A stretch of DNA of 64,000 nt, from NCBI GenBank assembly GCA_963734635.1, contig CAVTIA010000008.1:62001-126000 (forward strand), given 5' to 3'. The notes beneath the pieces were generated by a model, which did no database searches, had not been told where the DNA came from, and saw only the letters and a program-made list of their open reading frames with translations. The DNA comes from DATCJA01 sp963734635. Its GTDB lineage: Bacteria; Acidobacteriota; Vicinamibacteria; Vicinamibacterales; UBA2999. This document shows, in pieces, positions 25,233 through 33,392 of this stretch (positions are counted from its first letter, which is position 1; the number at the start of each line of letters is the position of its first letter). The position numbers were made by a program, and so were the translations under genes.

Positions 25233-25973
25233 TCAGGGATTCGCAGGCTTGGGCGCCGGGGGTGCAGGCTTCGGTGCCGGAGGTGCAGGCGCGGGCTTAG
25301 GGGCCGGCGCGGCCGGAGCAGCCGCTGCCGGTGCAGCGGCTGCCGGAGCCGGTTTGGGTGCGGGCGCGCCCGCTGTTTTCGCCGCCGCGTCAAATCGCTG
25401 AATGATTTCGCCCGTGATGTCGAGTGAGAGATCGGCCCAGACAATTCCGGCGTCGGCTGCGCTGAAGAGGAGGTGCAGGCCCTTCTCAGTTGCCACCTGC
25501 TGAACGACAGGCGACAACTTCATCTGGAACTCCTCCTGCAGTTGTGTCTGCAGCTGTGTCACTTCCTGCTGCGCATCCTCGGTAAAACGCTGGATGTCGA
25601 CCTGCAGCCGCTCGACTTCTTTCTGCAACTGGCGCGGCAGCGACGGACTCAGCACGGAGGCGCCTGCCTCGAGCTTCTGCTGCGCGGCCTGAAGCTGCTT
25701 GTTCTTGTCGTTCAGCTCGTTGACCTTCTGCTGGTTCAAGGTCTGGACCCGGCCGGCCAGCGCCTTTCCTTCCGCGGATTCCGCGGCGATGCGCTGAATG
25801 TTGATGAACGCGTACTTCGTCCCGGCGGGAAACGGCTTCGCCGCGGGTGGCGTGGGGGCCGGCGCTGTCTGCGCCTGGGGAGCAGGGGCGGCGGGCGCCG
25901 TGGGCGCCTGCGCAAAGCCCGGAGCGGCAGCCAGCATCACGCACAGCGCCGCAGCACCAATCCACACTCTCAT
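25233..25973 (-). CDS. skp: Skp/OmpH-family periplasmic chaperone with Ala-Pro-Lys tail
   Basis: The 246 residues comprise a signal peptide (about 1-21, ending GFAQA), an Ala-Pro linker to about residue 46, and the OmpH domain from KYAFINIQRIAAESAEGKAL. A long Gln/Glu/Leu-rich coiled coil follows (about 60-160), then EKGLHLLFSAADAGIVWAD and ITGEIIQRFD. The last 45 residues are low-complexity Ala, Pro and Lys repeats of the APKPAPA type, not found in E. coli Skp. It would hold unfolded outer-membrane proteins for BamA, encoded directly upstream. Confidence 0.88.
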   Translation of the reverse strand: MRVWIGAAALCVMLAAAPGFAQAPTAPAAPAPQAQTAPAPTPPAAKPFPAGTKYAFINIQRIAAESAEGKALAGRVQTLNQQKVNELNDKNKQLQAAQQKLEAGASVLSPSLPRQLQKEVERLQVDIQRFTEDAQQEVTQLQTQLQEEFQMKLSPVVQQVATEKGLHLLFSAADAGIVWADLSLDITGEIIQRFDAAAKTAGAPAPKPAPAAAAPAAAAPAAPAPKPAPAPPAPKPAPPAPKPANP

Positions 25974-26006
25974 ATCGCTCGTCGTCCTTTCGTCATCACA
26001 GCAGCC

Positions 26007-26148
26007 AGCTGGTAGTCGGTAGTTAGTTGCTCGTAGATGGTAGCAAACTCATCAGTTATGCCTTTCGCAACCTCTTCGCGCATGACCGATTCCACGCTAC
26101 CAGCCGCAGGTCTTCGAGTACGAGCTACCAGCTACCACCTACCGACTA
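26007..26148. repeat. Inverted pair of heptamer arrays, units AGCTGGT and CCAGCTA
   Basis: Left array 26007-26041: AGCTGGT, AGTCGGT, AGTTAGT, TGCTCGT, AGATGGT. Right array 26114-26148: TCGAGTA, CGAGCTA, CCAGCTA, CCACCTA, CCGACTA. The two are inverse complements and fill the bamA-skp junction. The bamA stop codon (26146-26148) is the last part of the right array. Confidence 0.78.
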
Positions 26149-28803
26149 GAACGTGGACCCCACCGCAAAGCGGAACGTAAAGGGTTTCGCCGGGCGGAGG
26201 TTGTTGTCGAGCACGCCCTCACGCTGCGGGTTTGCCGCGAAGATCAGCCGGAACGGGACGTTCAGGACGGGCATGAAGAAACGGACCTCGGCGCCTGTCG
26301 ACGTGCGAAACAGGTCGAGCGCAAACGACTGGCCGTCGTTCGGCACCTGACCGGCGTCGTAGAAGGCAATCACGCGGACCTGCGGCACGATCGTGAACAA
26401 GTACTCGGCGTTGAACAGCAGGCTCTTGTTGCCGCCGATGACCAGACCGGTGAGCGGATCCGCCGGCCCGATCGAGCGGATATCGAAGCCTCGCACGCTG
26501 TACTCACCGCCCAGGAAGAGCCTTTCGAAGATTGGCAGGACCCTCGTGTCGCCTACGGGGGCGATGAACTCGTACTGGCCGCGAAGGCCGAACGAGGTCC
26601 GCGACGTGTGGCGCCAGAACTTGATGCCCTCGATGCGCGGCTTGTAAAACTGCGTGTTCCCTCCCAGCATCGCCAGGTCAATCGACGCCGTCAGCCGCTG
26701 ACCGGCGTTCGGGAAGATCGGATTGTCGACGGTGTTGTGAACAAACTGGGGCACGACTTTGCTGACCGTGCGGCGTCCGCCGGCGCCGACCAGGAGTGAA
26801 TCGAAGATGAACGGATTACGACGCAGGCTCTCGAGCGCCTCGGGACTGATCTGCGACAAGTTGTCCAGCGAGACGGACGTGCATCCCTGCTCCGCGAGAA
26901 CGCAGGTTGGATCGATGAACGCCTCGTTAAGGTCGGTGATCTTGATCCCTTCGTAGGCGTAGCTGACGAAGACGCGGCTGAAATCGGCGACGGGGAACCC
27001 CATCATGAGGTTTCCGCCCGTCGATTTCTGCGTGTAGTACCCGATGTACTGCAGGGCCCGCTTGTAGACGTCGAAACCGGCGGTGATGTTGCGATCGAAC
27101 AGGAACGGTTCGGTGAACGCCAGCTGGTAGTTCTGCATGCGATCACCGGCCATCAGCGAAACGGTCAGGCTTTCTCCACGGCCGAGGAAGTTCGCCGTTT
27201 GAAATGCCAGCTGGCCGAAGATTCCCTCGTACTGGGACACCCCGGCGCCAAAGGTCAGCTGGTTGCGATTCTGCTCCTTGAGTGTGAGCGTGACGTCCAT
27301 CTGGTTCTCACGCCCGGCCGTCTTCTCGGTCTTGATCGCCTGCTGATCCTGCTCGTTGATCTGCTCGAAGTAGCCCAGCTGGTTCAGGCGCCGGATGCTG
27401 TATTTGAGTGCCTCGGTATTGAACACGGCGCCCTCGACCAGCCGCATCTCGCGCCGGATCACGTTGTCGCGCGTCGTCGAGTTGCCCACGAACGTGATGC
27501 GGTTGACGAAGTACTGCGGGCCTTCCTGTAGCCGCATCGTGACGTCGGCCGTCGGCGGCCCGGCGGCCGGCGGGGCCGCCAGCGCCGCCGGCACGTTGTC
27601 CTCCGGCTCGTCGCTCAGCTTCAGGTCCGGGAAACCCGTGAACTCCATGTAACCGCCAGCGCCGTAGATCTCACGCGCCTTGACCAGCCCGTCGCGAATC
27701 TCCTTTTCGTTGTACCAAGCGCCCTTTTGGACCTTGAAAAGCGGCGTCAGCGCCTCGCTTTTGACGACGGTGTTACCGGCGACTGAGAAGTCGCCCAGAC
27801 GGTACCGGGCGCCTTCAGTTACCGGGATGCGCAGCTGGATATACCGGGTCTTGCGGTCGCGAGAGTCCTGCAGCGTCCGAATCTCGGGTTGACCGACCTG
27901 GGCCCGTACGTAACCCTCGTTCCGGTAATTGGCGACGATCAAATCCGCATCCGCCTCGAACTTGTCCGCGTTATACGTACCGCCACGCGTGATCCAGCCC
28001 CAGAACGGATTCGGCTTCTTGTTGTCTTTCATCTTGCGGCGAAGCGCGCCGTCGCTCATCGCGGTGTTGCCGATGAATTCGATGTCGCGGATCTTGAGCT
28101 TGGGCCCGTCATTGATCTGGAATGTGACGTTGATCAGCTTCGGCCCGCCCGCCACGGGCGTGAGCGCATGAGAGACCTCTGCGGTAATGAACCCCTTTTC
28201 CGCCATCATCTCGCGCAGGACGGTTTCGACGCGTCGAATGACATTCTGATCGAGGAACGAGTCGAGGCGCAGCTCGATGTTGCGGGCGCGCAGCTGCTCG
28301 TCGATTTTCGTGCGGTCGATCTGCTTCGTCCCCTCGTAGTTGACGATCTTGACCCGCTCGCGCTCCTCCATGTTGTAGGTCACGAGCTTGCCGACGACGC
28401 CGTTCGAGAACGGATAGTCCTTGATCTCGATCGAAAGGTCTGAAAGGAAATTGGTCGCCCACAACCGCTTGAAGTCCTCGAGCATGGTCTGCTCGGCCCT
28501 GGCGTCGTATGGAATCCAGCTGTTCTGAGAGGGCTGGCTGGGACGAAGCTGGATGTAATAGAGATACGTCTGCGGGTCGACGGTCGAGACGTTCCCCTGC
28601 GCCTGGAAGCACGGCGCCATCTGATAGATGACGGGGCCGGAGCCTGCCGGAGGCAGGTTCGCAGGGGGTGCGACTGTAACGCCGCAGATTGTCGTGGCGG
28701 AAGCGGCTGGTGCCGTGGGGGCCGGCGTCTGTGCCCATGCAGGCAGGGCGAAGGCGCCCAGGAGACCGGCGACGGCGAACGCGCGAGCGATGAACATGCG
28801 CAT
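26146..28803 (-). CDS. bamA: Outer membrane protein assembly factor BamA
   Basis: This 885-residue protein has a signal peptide (about 1-24, ALPAWAQ), then a proline-rich region. POTRA repeats run to about residue 520, recognisable by segments such as VKIVNYEGTKQID, IRDIEFIGNTAMSDGALRR, GDFSVAGNTVV and NRITFVGNSTTRDNVIRR. The Omp85 barrel begins near NQLTFGAGVSQYEGIFG, includes the lid-loop-type VRGF in GEYSVRGFDIRSIGP, and ends in a terminal Phe (VGSTF). A Pro-Ala insertion (about residues 400-420) interrupts one POTRA. It inserts beta-barrel proteins in the outer membrane. The order bamA-skp-fabZ/lpxA-lpxI is the classic envelope cluster, here without lpxD. Confidence 0.96.
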   Translation of the reverse strand: MRMFIARAFAVAGLLGAFALPAWAQTPAPTAPAASATTICGVTVAPPANLPPAGSGPVIYQMAPCFQAQGNVSTVDPQTYLYYIQLRPSQPSQNSWIPYDARAEQTMLEDFKRLWATNFLSDLSIEIKDYPFSNGVVGKLVTYNMEERERVKIVNYEGTKQIDRTKIDEQLRARNIELRLDSFLDQNVIRRVETVLREMMAEKGFITAEVSHALTPVAGGPKLINVTFQINDGPKLKIRDIEFIGNTAMSDGALRRKMKDNKKPNPFWGWITRGGTYNADKFEADADLIVANYRNEGYVRAQVGQPEIRTLQDSRDRKTRYIQLRIPVTEGARYRLGDFSVAGNTVVKSEALTPLFKVQKGAWYNEKEIRDGLVKAREIYGAGGYMEFTGFPDLKLSDEPEDNVPAALAAPPAAGPPTADVTMRLQEGPQYFVNRITFVGNSTTRDNVIRREMRLVEGAVFNTEALKYSIRRLNQLGYFEQINEQDQQAIKTEKTAGRENQMDVTLTLKEQNRNQLTFGAGVSQYEGIFGQLAFQTANFLGRGESLTVSLMAGDRMQNYQLAFTEPFLFDRNITAGFDVYKRALQYIGYYTQKSTGGNLMMGFPVADFSRVFVSYAYEGIKITDLNEAFIDPTCVLAEQGCTSVSLDNLSQISPEALESLRRNPFIFDSLLVGAGGRRTVSKVVPQFVHNTVDNPIFPNAGQRLTASIDLAMLGGNTQFYKPRIEGIKFWRHTSRTSFGLRGQYEFIAPVGDTRVLPIFERLFLGGEYSVRGFDIRSIGPADPLTGLVIGGNKSLLFNAEYLFTIVPQVRVIAFYDAGQVPNDGQSFALDLFRTSTGAEVRFFMPVLNVPFRLIFAANPQREGVLDNNLRPAKPFTFRFAVGSTF

Positions 28804-28904
28804 GCCTCAGATCCTGTCGAAACGCTTAAGTTTACAGGATTTTAGACGCATCGAACCAGGGGATGGACGGGCTGGCCGGCGCCAAAAACGCCCAAACCAG
28901 CGGT

Positions 28905-28983
28905 CAAAAAGCCAAAGGTCACATCATGTTCTGAACAGCCGGCCCCTTGCATACCGGCTGCCGTTTCCCGACTTTGGCTTTTG
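28905..28983 (-). terminator. Compound hairpin with T-run between clpC and bamA
   Basis: On the minus strand an outer stem CAAAAGCCAAAG pairs with CTTTGGCTTTTTG (plus-strand arms 28905-28917 and 28972-28983). Inside it lies a second stem CAGCCGG / CCGGCTG (28936-28942 and 28954-28960). The distal arm ends in five T residues. It would end clpC transcripts or attenuate read-through into bamA. The long loop makes it weaker than a standard terminator. Confidence 0.5.
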
Positions 28984-29002
28984 CCCGTGATTTGCGGGAC
29001 CG

Positions 29003-31438
29003 CTAGCTAAGCCGCCGTCCGGCTGTCAGCACGCCGGCGGGGCGGTAGGCAAGCTGCCCGCCTTCGAGGTAGACCTCCACTTCCCCGTCGTGGAGGTTGC
29101 CGCGAATAAGTTCCTCGGACAGCGGATCTTCGACGTAGCGCTGAATCGCCCGGCGCAACGGACGGGCACCGTACGAGCGATCCTTGCACGTGACGTCGAT
29201 GATCCAGTCGATGACCTCCGGCGTGAGCTGAATTTTCATCCGGCGATCCGTCAGATTGGCGTTCAGTTGGTGGACGAGCAGCGCCATGATCCGCCGCAAA
29301 TCCTCGTCGGTGAGCGCCTCGAACACGATGATCTCGTCGATGCGGTTGATGAACTCCGGGTTGAAGGTGCGCTTCACCTCGCCCAGCACCATGTCGGTGA
29401 CGTTCTTGTCGATCGTCGCCGAATCACTCGCCTGGAACCCGAGCGACGCTTTCTTCTGAATGAAGCGTGCGCCGATGTTCGACGTCATGATGATGATCGT
29501 GTTCTTGAAGTTCACCCGGTTGCCGAGGCCGTCGGTGAGATGGCCGTCCTCGAACACCTGCAGCAGGATGTTGAAGATGTCCGGGTGTGCCTTCTCGATT
29601 TCGTCCAGCAGGACCACCGAGTACGGGTTGCGCTTCACCTTCTCCGTGAGCTGACCGCCCTCTTCGTGCCCGACGTATCCGGGAGGCGAGCCAATCAGCT
29701 TCGAGACCGAGTGCTTCTCCATGTATTCGGACATGTCGAAGCGGATGAGCGCGTTGTCGCTGCCGAACAGGAAATGGGCCAGCGCCCGCGCGAGCTCGGT
29801 CTTGCCGACACCGGTCGGCCCAAGGAAGATGAAGCTGCCGACCGGGCGGTTCGGGTTCTTCAGGCCAGCGCGCGAGCGGCGGATCGCCCGGGAGATCGCG
29901 GAGATCGCCTTCTCCTGGCTGATCACGCGCTTGTGCAGGTCACTTTCCATCCGGAGCAGCTTGTCGCTCTCGTCCTGGTTGATGGACGCGATCGGCACAC
30001 CTGTCCACTTGGACACCACCTCGTCGATGTCGGACTTGTTGACGACGATCCTGCGCGCGCTCGACTTCACGTCGAACTTCTCGCGCACGAACTGCAGGTT
30101 CTCGCGAGCTGATACCTCTTGCTCGCGGTAGGACTGTGCCCGCTCGAAGTCCTTCTGCGAGACCGCGTTCTCCATCTGCTCGACGGCAACGCGAATGCTC
30201 TTGTTGATCTCGCCGAACTCCTCGCTGTAGCCCGCTTCCTTCAGCTTGGCACGGGCGCCAGCCTCGTCCACGAGGTCGATGGCCTTGTCGGGCAGGAACC
30301 GGTCGGTGATGTAGCGGCTCGACTGATACACCGCCGCCTCGAGCGCCTCGGGTGTGTACTCCACATGGTGGAACTGCTCGTACCGATCCTTGACGCCCAT
30401 CAGGATTTCGATCGTCTCCTTTTCGGCGGGTGGATCGACCTTGATGGCCTGGAAGCGGCGCTCGAGCGAACGGTCCTTCTCGATGTACTTGCGGTACTCA
30501 GCGGGCGTCGTCGCGCCGATGCAGCGAATTTCGCCGCGTGACAGCGCCGGCTTCAGGATGTTCGCGGCGTCGAGTGATCCTTCGGCGGAACCCGCGCCCA
30601 CGAGTGTGTGGAGCTCGTCGATGAACACGATGATGTTCGGGTTCTCGGTGAGCTCCTTCATGATCGCCTTCAGCCGCTCTTCGAACTGTCCGCGGTACTT
30701 CGTCCCGGCGACGATGAGGGAGATATCGAGGGCGAGAATCCGTTTGTCCGCGAGGAAGTGCGGCACGTCGCCGTACACGACTTTCTGCGCAAGACCCTCC
30801 ACGATGGCCGTCTTGCCAACGCCCGGCTCGCCGATGAGCACGGCATTGTTCTTGGTGCGCCGGCAGAGCACCTGCTGCACGCGCTCGAGCTCGTACTCGC
30901 GCCCGACCAGCGGATCGAGTTGATTCTTCATCGCCGCTTCGGTCAGATCGCGGCTGAATTCCGCCAGGAGCGGCGTTTCCTTGACGCGGGTGAGCGTGGT
31001 CTTCTCGTTTAGGAGCTGGACGATGTCCTCGCGAACCGTATGGAGCCGCATCCCCTTTTCCATAAGGATGGACGCAGCCACCGACCGTTCCTCGCGCAGG
31101 ATGCCCAGGAGCAGGTGCTCGGTGCCGATGTAGTTGTGCAGGAGCCGATCGGCTTCTTCAGCCGCAAACTGCAGCACTCGCTTCGTTTCGGCGCTGAACG
31201 GGATCTCGACGGACGTCGACACTTTGTCGCGGAAGACCGTACGTCCTTCGATTTCCTTCCGGATGTTCTCGAGCGACAGATGTGACCGCGCAAAAATGCG
31301 GCTCGTAAGGCCTTTGCCTTCGCGGATCAGCCCGAGCAGCAGATGCTCGGTCTCAATGGAGATGCTGCCCAGCTGGCTGGCTTCGTAGCGAGCGAAGAAG
31401 AGTACTCGTCGTGCTCGTTCCGTGTAGCGTTCGAACAT
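29003..31438 (-). CDS. clpC: ATP-dependent Clp protease ATP-binding subunit ClpC
   Basis: This 811-residue AAA+ unfoldase has an N-domain (MFERYTERARRVLFFARYEA), a first ATPase module with Walker A GEPGVGKTAIVEG, and a UVR-type linker (YREQEVSARENLQF) typical of ClpC rather than ClpA or ClpB. The second module has GPTGVGKTELARAL, the Walker B VVLLDEIEKAHPD and sensor-2 GARPLRRAIQRYVEDPL. The ClpP-binding loop, usually (L/I)GF near the second module, is present as SLGFQ. It feeds substrates to ClpP in protein quality control. It stands alone, facing bamA. Confidence 0.96.
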   Translation of the reverse strand: MFERYTERARRVLFFARYEASQLGSISIETEHLLLGLIREGKGLTSRIFARSHLSLENIRKEIEGRTVFRDKVSTSVEIPFSAETKRVLQFAAEEADRLLHNYIGTEHLLLGILREERSVAASILMEKGMRLHTVREDIVQLLNEKTTLTRVKETPLLAEFSRDLTEAAMKNQLDPLVGREYELERVQQVLCRRTKNNAVLIGEPGVGKTAIVEGLAQKVVYGDVPHFLADKRILALDISLIVAGTKYRGQFEERLKAIMKELTENPNIIVFIDELHTLVGAGSAEGSLDAANILKPALSRGEIRCIGATTPAEYRKYIEKDRSLERRFQAIKVDPPAEKETIEILMGVKDRYEQFHHVEYTPEALEAAVYQSSRYITDRFLPDKAIDLVDEAGARAKLKEAGYSEEFGEINKSIRVAVEQMENAVSQKDFERAQSYREQEVSARENLQFVREKFDVKSSARRIVVNKSDIDEVVSKWTGVPIASINQDESDKLLRMESDLHKRVISQEKAISAISRAIRRSRAGLKNPNRPVGSFIFLGPTGVGKTELARALAHFLFGSDNALIRFDMSEYMEKHSVSKLIGSPPGYVGHEEGGQLTEKVKRNPYSVVLLDEIEKAHPDIFNILLQVFEDGHLTDGLGNRVNFKNTIIIMTSNIGARFIQKKASLGFQASDSATIDKNVTDMVLGEVKRTFNPEFINRIDEIIVFEALTDEDLRRIMALLVHQLNANLTDRRMKIQLTPEVIDWIIDVTCKDRSYGARPLRRAIQRYVEDPLSEELIRGNLHDGEVEVYLEGGQLAYRPAGVLTAGRRLS

Positions 31439-31449
31439 CCAGCCCGCCC

Positions 31450-31484
31450 TAAGAGGTTAAGAGAATCAGGTAAGAGGAGAACCT
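31450..31484. repeat. Heptamer array, unit TAAGAGG
   Basis: TAAGAGG, TTAAGAG, AATCAGG, TAAGAGG, AGAACCT lie in the clpC 5' leader, between the promoter-like element and the clpC start. On the coding strand the unit is CCTCTTA, so it does not provide a ribosome binding site. Confidence 0.65.
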
Positions 31485-31493
31485 CTCGCGGTC

Positions 31494-31522
31494 ATTATAA
31501 GGCAAAGCTCTGGCGTCACCAA
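31494..31522 (-). promoter_or_regulatory. Candidate sigma-70-type promoter for clpC
   Basis: On the minus strand TTGGTG (31522-31517) and a perfect TATAAT (31499-31494) are 17 bp apart. The -35 is poor, the -10 ideal. It lies 56 bp upstream of the clpC ATG. I see no HAIR-like operator here. The rest of the 31439-31714 gap holds no convincing gene; a 63-codon minus-strand frame there overlaps this promoter. Confidence 0.45.
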
Positions 31523-31700
31523 TGTCGCCTCCCCCTAAGTGGCTCGCCTCATTGGGGTTTGGCGACGGCTTGGGGCTGCTGCCTGTCATCAGTTCGTACG
31601 TCGTATCGGTAGGGTGGCAGTCGATCTTGATGGCAATCAATCTCCCCGCACACGGCTTAGCGCCCGCTGCCTGCCGGATACCACCTATCAGCCGCGCACA

Positions 31701-31706
31701 TATACT
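31701..31706 (+). promoter_or_regulatory. Candidate -10 element for a near-leaderless transcript
   Basis: TATACT lies nine bases upstream of the ATG at 31715, and no purine-rich ribosome binding site lies in between. If it is used, transcription would start within one or two bases of the start codon. No good -35 is visible. Confidence 0.3.
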
Positions 31707-31714
31707 TTCGACCT

Positions 31715-32620
31715 ATGACGCACACCATTGGATTCATCGGACTCGGTGTCATGGGACGGCCCATGGCGAAAAATCTGCTGAAGGCGGGCTTCTCGGTCGT
31801 CGCCCACAGCCGGAGCCAGGGCCCCGTCGACGAACTGGTCGCGGCCGGTGCCGTTCGGGCAACGTCGTCGGCCGATGTCGCACGGCGTGCCACGCGCATC
31901 ATTACGATGCTGCCGGACTCGCCCGACGTCGAGCTCGTCATGGAAGGGCCCGACGGAGTGTTCAGCGCGCTGCAGCGTGGCACGATTCTCATAGACACGA
32001 GCACGATCGCGCCGGCAACCGCCCGGCGACTGGCTGCGCGAGCGTCATCGCTCGGCGCCACGATGCTTGACGCTCCGGTCAGTGGCGGCGAAATCGGGGC
32101 GATCAACGCGTCGCTGTCGATCATGGTGGGAGGCGATCCTCGGGCGTTCGCGGAAGTGAAGCCTGTGCTCGACGCGATGGGAAATCCCGAGCGAGTCTTG
32201 CTCATCGGCGATTCCGGCGCCGGACAGCTCTGCAAGGTCTGTAACCAGATGGTGATCGGCGGTGCCCTCGCCGTCGTCAGCGAGGCGTTTGCGCTGGCGC
32301 GCAAGGCTGGCGTCGATCCCGTAAAGGTGCGACAGGCGCTGCTCGGAGGCTTCGCGGCCAGCCGGGTGCTCGAAGTGCATGGCGAGCGCATCCTGACGGG
32401 TAACTACAAACCTGGATTTCGCACCGCGCTTTATGCGAAGGACTTCCGGATCGTCTCCGCGACTCTCGCGGAGAACCACAGCCCGGCGCCGGTCAGCGCC
32501 GTGATCCAGCAGCTCGTCGAGGCGCTCATGGCAGCGGGACGAGCCGACGATGACTATGCCGCGCTCGGCGAGGTCCTCTTCGAAATGGCGGGACTGAAGA
32601 AACAGCCTGCCACAGTGTAG
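31715..32620 (+). CDS. NAD(P)-dependent beta-hydroxyacid dehydrogenase (3-hydroxyisobutyrate dehydrogenase / tartronate semialdehyde reductase family)
   Basis: This 301-residue protein has an N-terminal cofactor motif GFIGLGVMGRPMAKNL, the substrate-binding DAPVSGGEIGAINASL, and the catalytic Lys region GAGQLCKVCNQMVIGGAL. The C-terminal helical domain contains YAKDFRI. These fit GarR/HIBADH-type enzymes acting on 3-hydroxyisobutyrate, tartronate semialdehyde or related acids; which one is not clear. It stands alone on the plus strand. Its TAG abuts the lolD stop on the other strand with no spacer. Confidence 0.86.
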   Translation: MTHTIGFIGLGVMGRPMAKNLLKAGFSVVAHSRSQGPVDELVAAGAVRATSSADVARRATRIITMLPDSPDVELVMEGPDGVFSALQRGTILIDTSTIAPATARRLAARASSLGATMLDAPVSGGEIGAINASLSIMVGGDPRAFAEVKPVLDAMGNPERVLLIGDSGAGQLCKVCNQMVIGGALAVVSEAFALARKAGVDPVKVRQALLGGFAASRVLEVHGERILTGNYKPGFRTALYAKDFRIVSATLAENHSPAPVSAVIQQLVEALMAAGRADDDYAALGEVLFEMAGLKKQPATV

Positions 32621-33310
32621 CTACTCGGGTCTCCTCACCACCTGGTGCAGCTTGCCCATCTCCAGGCGCAGCACGCGATCGCATGCGGCCGCGAGCCTCG
32701 GGTTGTGGGTAGCGATGATAGACGTCAGACGATGTTCTGCGTGCATCTCGCGAAGCAGTTGATGGAGCGACTCGGCGGTGGCTTCATCGAGGTCGCCGGT
32801 CGGCTCATCCGCTAACAGCAACGCCGGCCGCATCACCAGCGCACGCGCCACGGCGACTCGCTGCTGCTCTCCACCGGACAGCATGCCCGGACGATGTACG
32901 AGTCGCTCACCGAGGCCGACGCGTGTCAGGAGCTCCGCCGCGCGCTGCTCTGCCTCCGGGCCCGGCGCCCTCGCAATGCGCATCGGCATTGCGACGTTCT
33001 CGGCGGCGTCGAACTCCGGCAGCAGATGGTGGAACTGGAAGACGAAGCCGACGTTCCGGTTTCGAAACTCGACGAGCGACGCATCGGGCATTCCAGTGAC
33101 GTCGATACCGGCCAGCTGGACGACTCCGGAATCCGAGCGATCGAGGCCGCCAACCACGTGGAGCAGCGTGCTCTTGCCTACGCCGGATGCACCAACAATC
33201 GCCACCATCTCGCCTGGTGCGACGTCGATGTCGAGATCCCTCAGCACGTGAATGCGCTGACTCCCGACGACGTACGACTTGTTCAGCGCCCGAACAGACA
33301 CGAAGGACAT
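32621..33310 (-). CDS. lolD: Lipoprotein-releasing system ATP-binding protein
   Basis: This 229-residue ABC ATPase has Walker A GASGVGKSTLLHVVGG, Q-loop VFQFHHLLPEFDAAENV, signature LSGGEQQRVAVARAL, Walker B LLLADEPTGDLD and the H-loop ATHNPRLA. The H-H-L-L-P-E-F-x-A-x-E-N-V stretch is typical of LolD. With the LolC-like permease encoded just upstream it would extract lipoproteins from the inner membrane for transfer to the outer membrane. Confidence 0.92.
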   Translation of the reverse strand: MSFVSVRALNKSYVVGSQRIHVLRDLDIDVAPGEMVAIVGASGVGKSTLLHVVGGLDRSDSGVVQLAGIDVTGMPDASLVEFRNRNVGFVFQFHHLLPEFDAAENVAMPMRIARAPGPEAEQRAAELLTRVGLGERLVHRPGMLSGGEQQRVAVARALVMRPALLLADEPTGDLDEATAESLHQLLREMHAEHRLTSIIATHNPRLAAACDRVLRLEMGKLHQVVRRPE

Positions 33311-33321
33311 TACGGCTCTAC

Positions 33322-33389
33322 GTGCGACGGTGCGAGGGTGCGAGGGTGCGACAGTGCGTACGACGGTGCGACGGTGCGACGGTGCATCG
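33322..33389. repeat. Octamer array, unit GTGCGACG
   Basis: GTGCGACG, GTGCGAGG, GTGCGAGG, GTGCGACA, GTGCGTAC, a half unit GACG, GTGCGACG, GTGCGACG, GTGCATCG. This array has an 8-bp period rather than 7 and is the least degenerate in the window. It fills the lolC-lolD junction. Confidence 0.8.
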
Positions 33390-33392
33390 CAC

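Noticed and set aside
31449..31640. 63-codon minus-strand frame upstream of clpC
   Set aside because: It covers the candidate clpC promoter and the heptamer array, with no hydrophobic or domain pattern; more likely leader sequence.
33322..33389. CRISPR array
   Set aside because: The repeats are 8 bp, contiguous and without spacers; no cas genes are present anywhere in the window.
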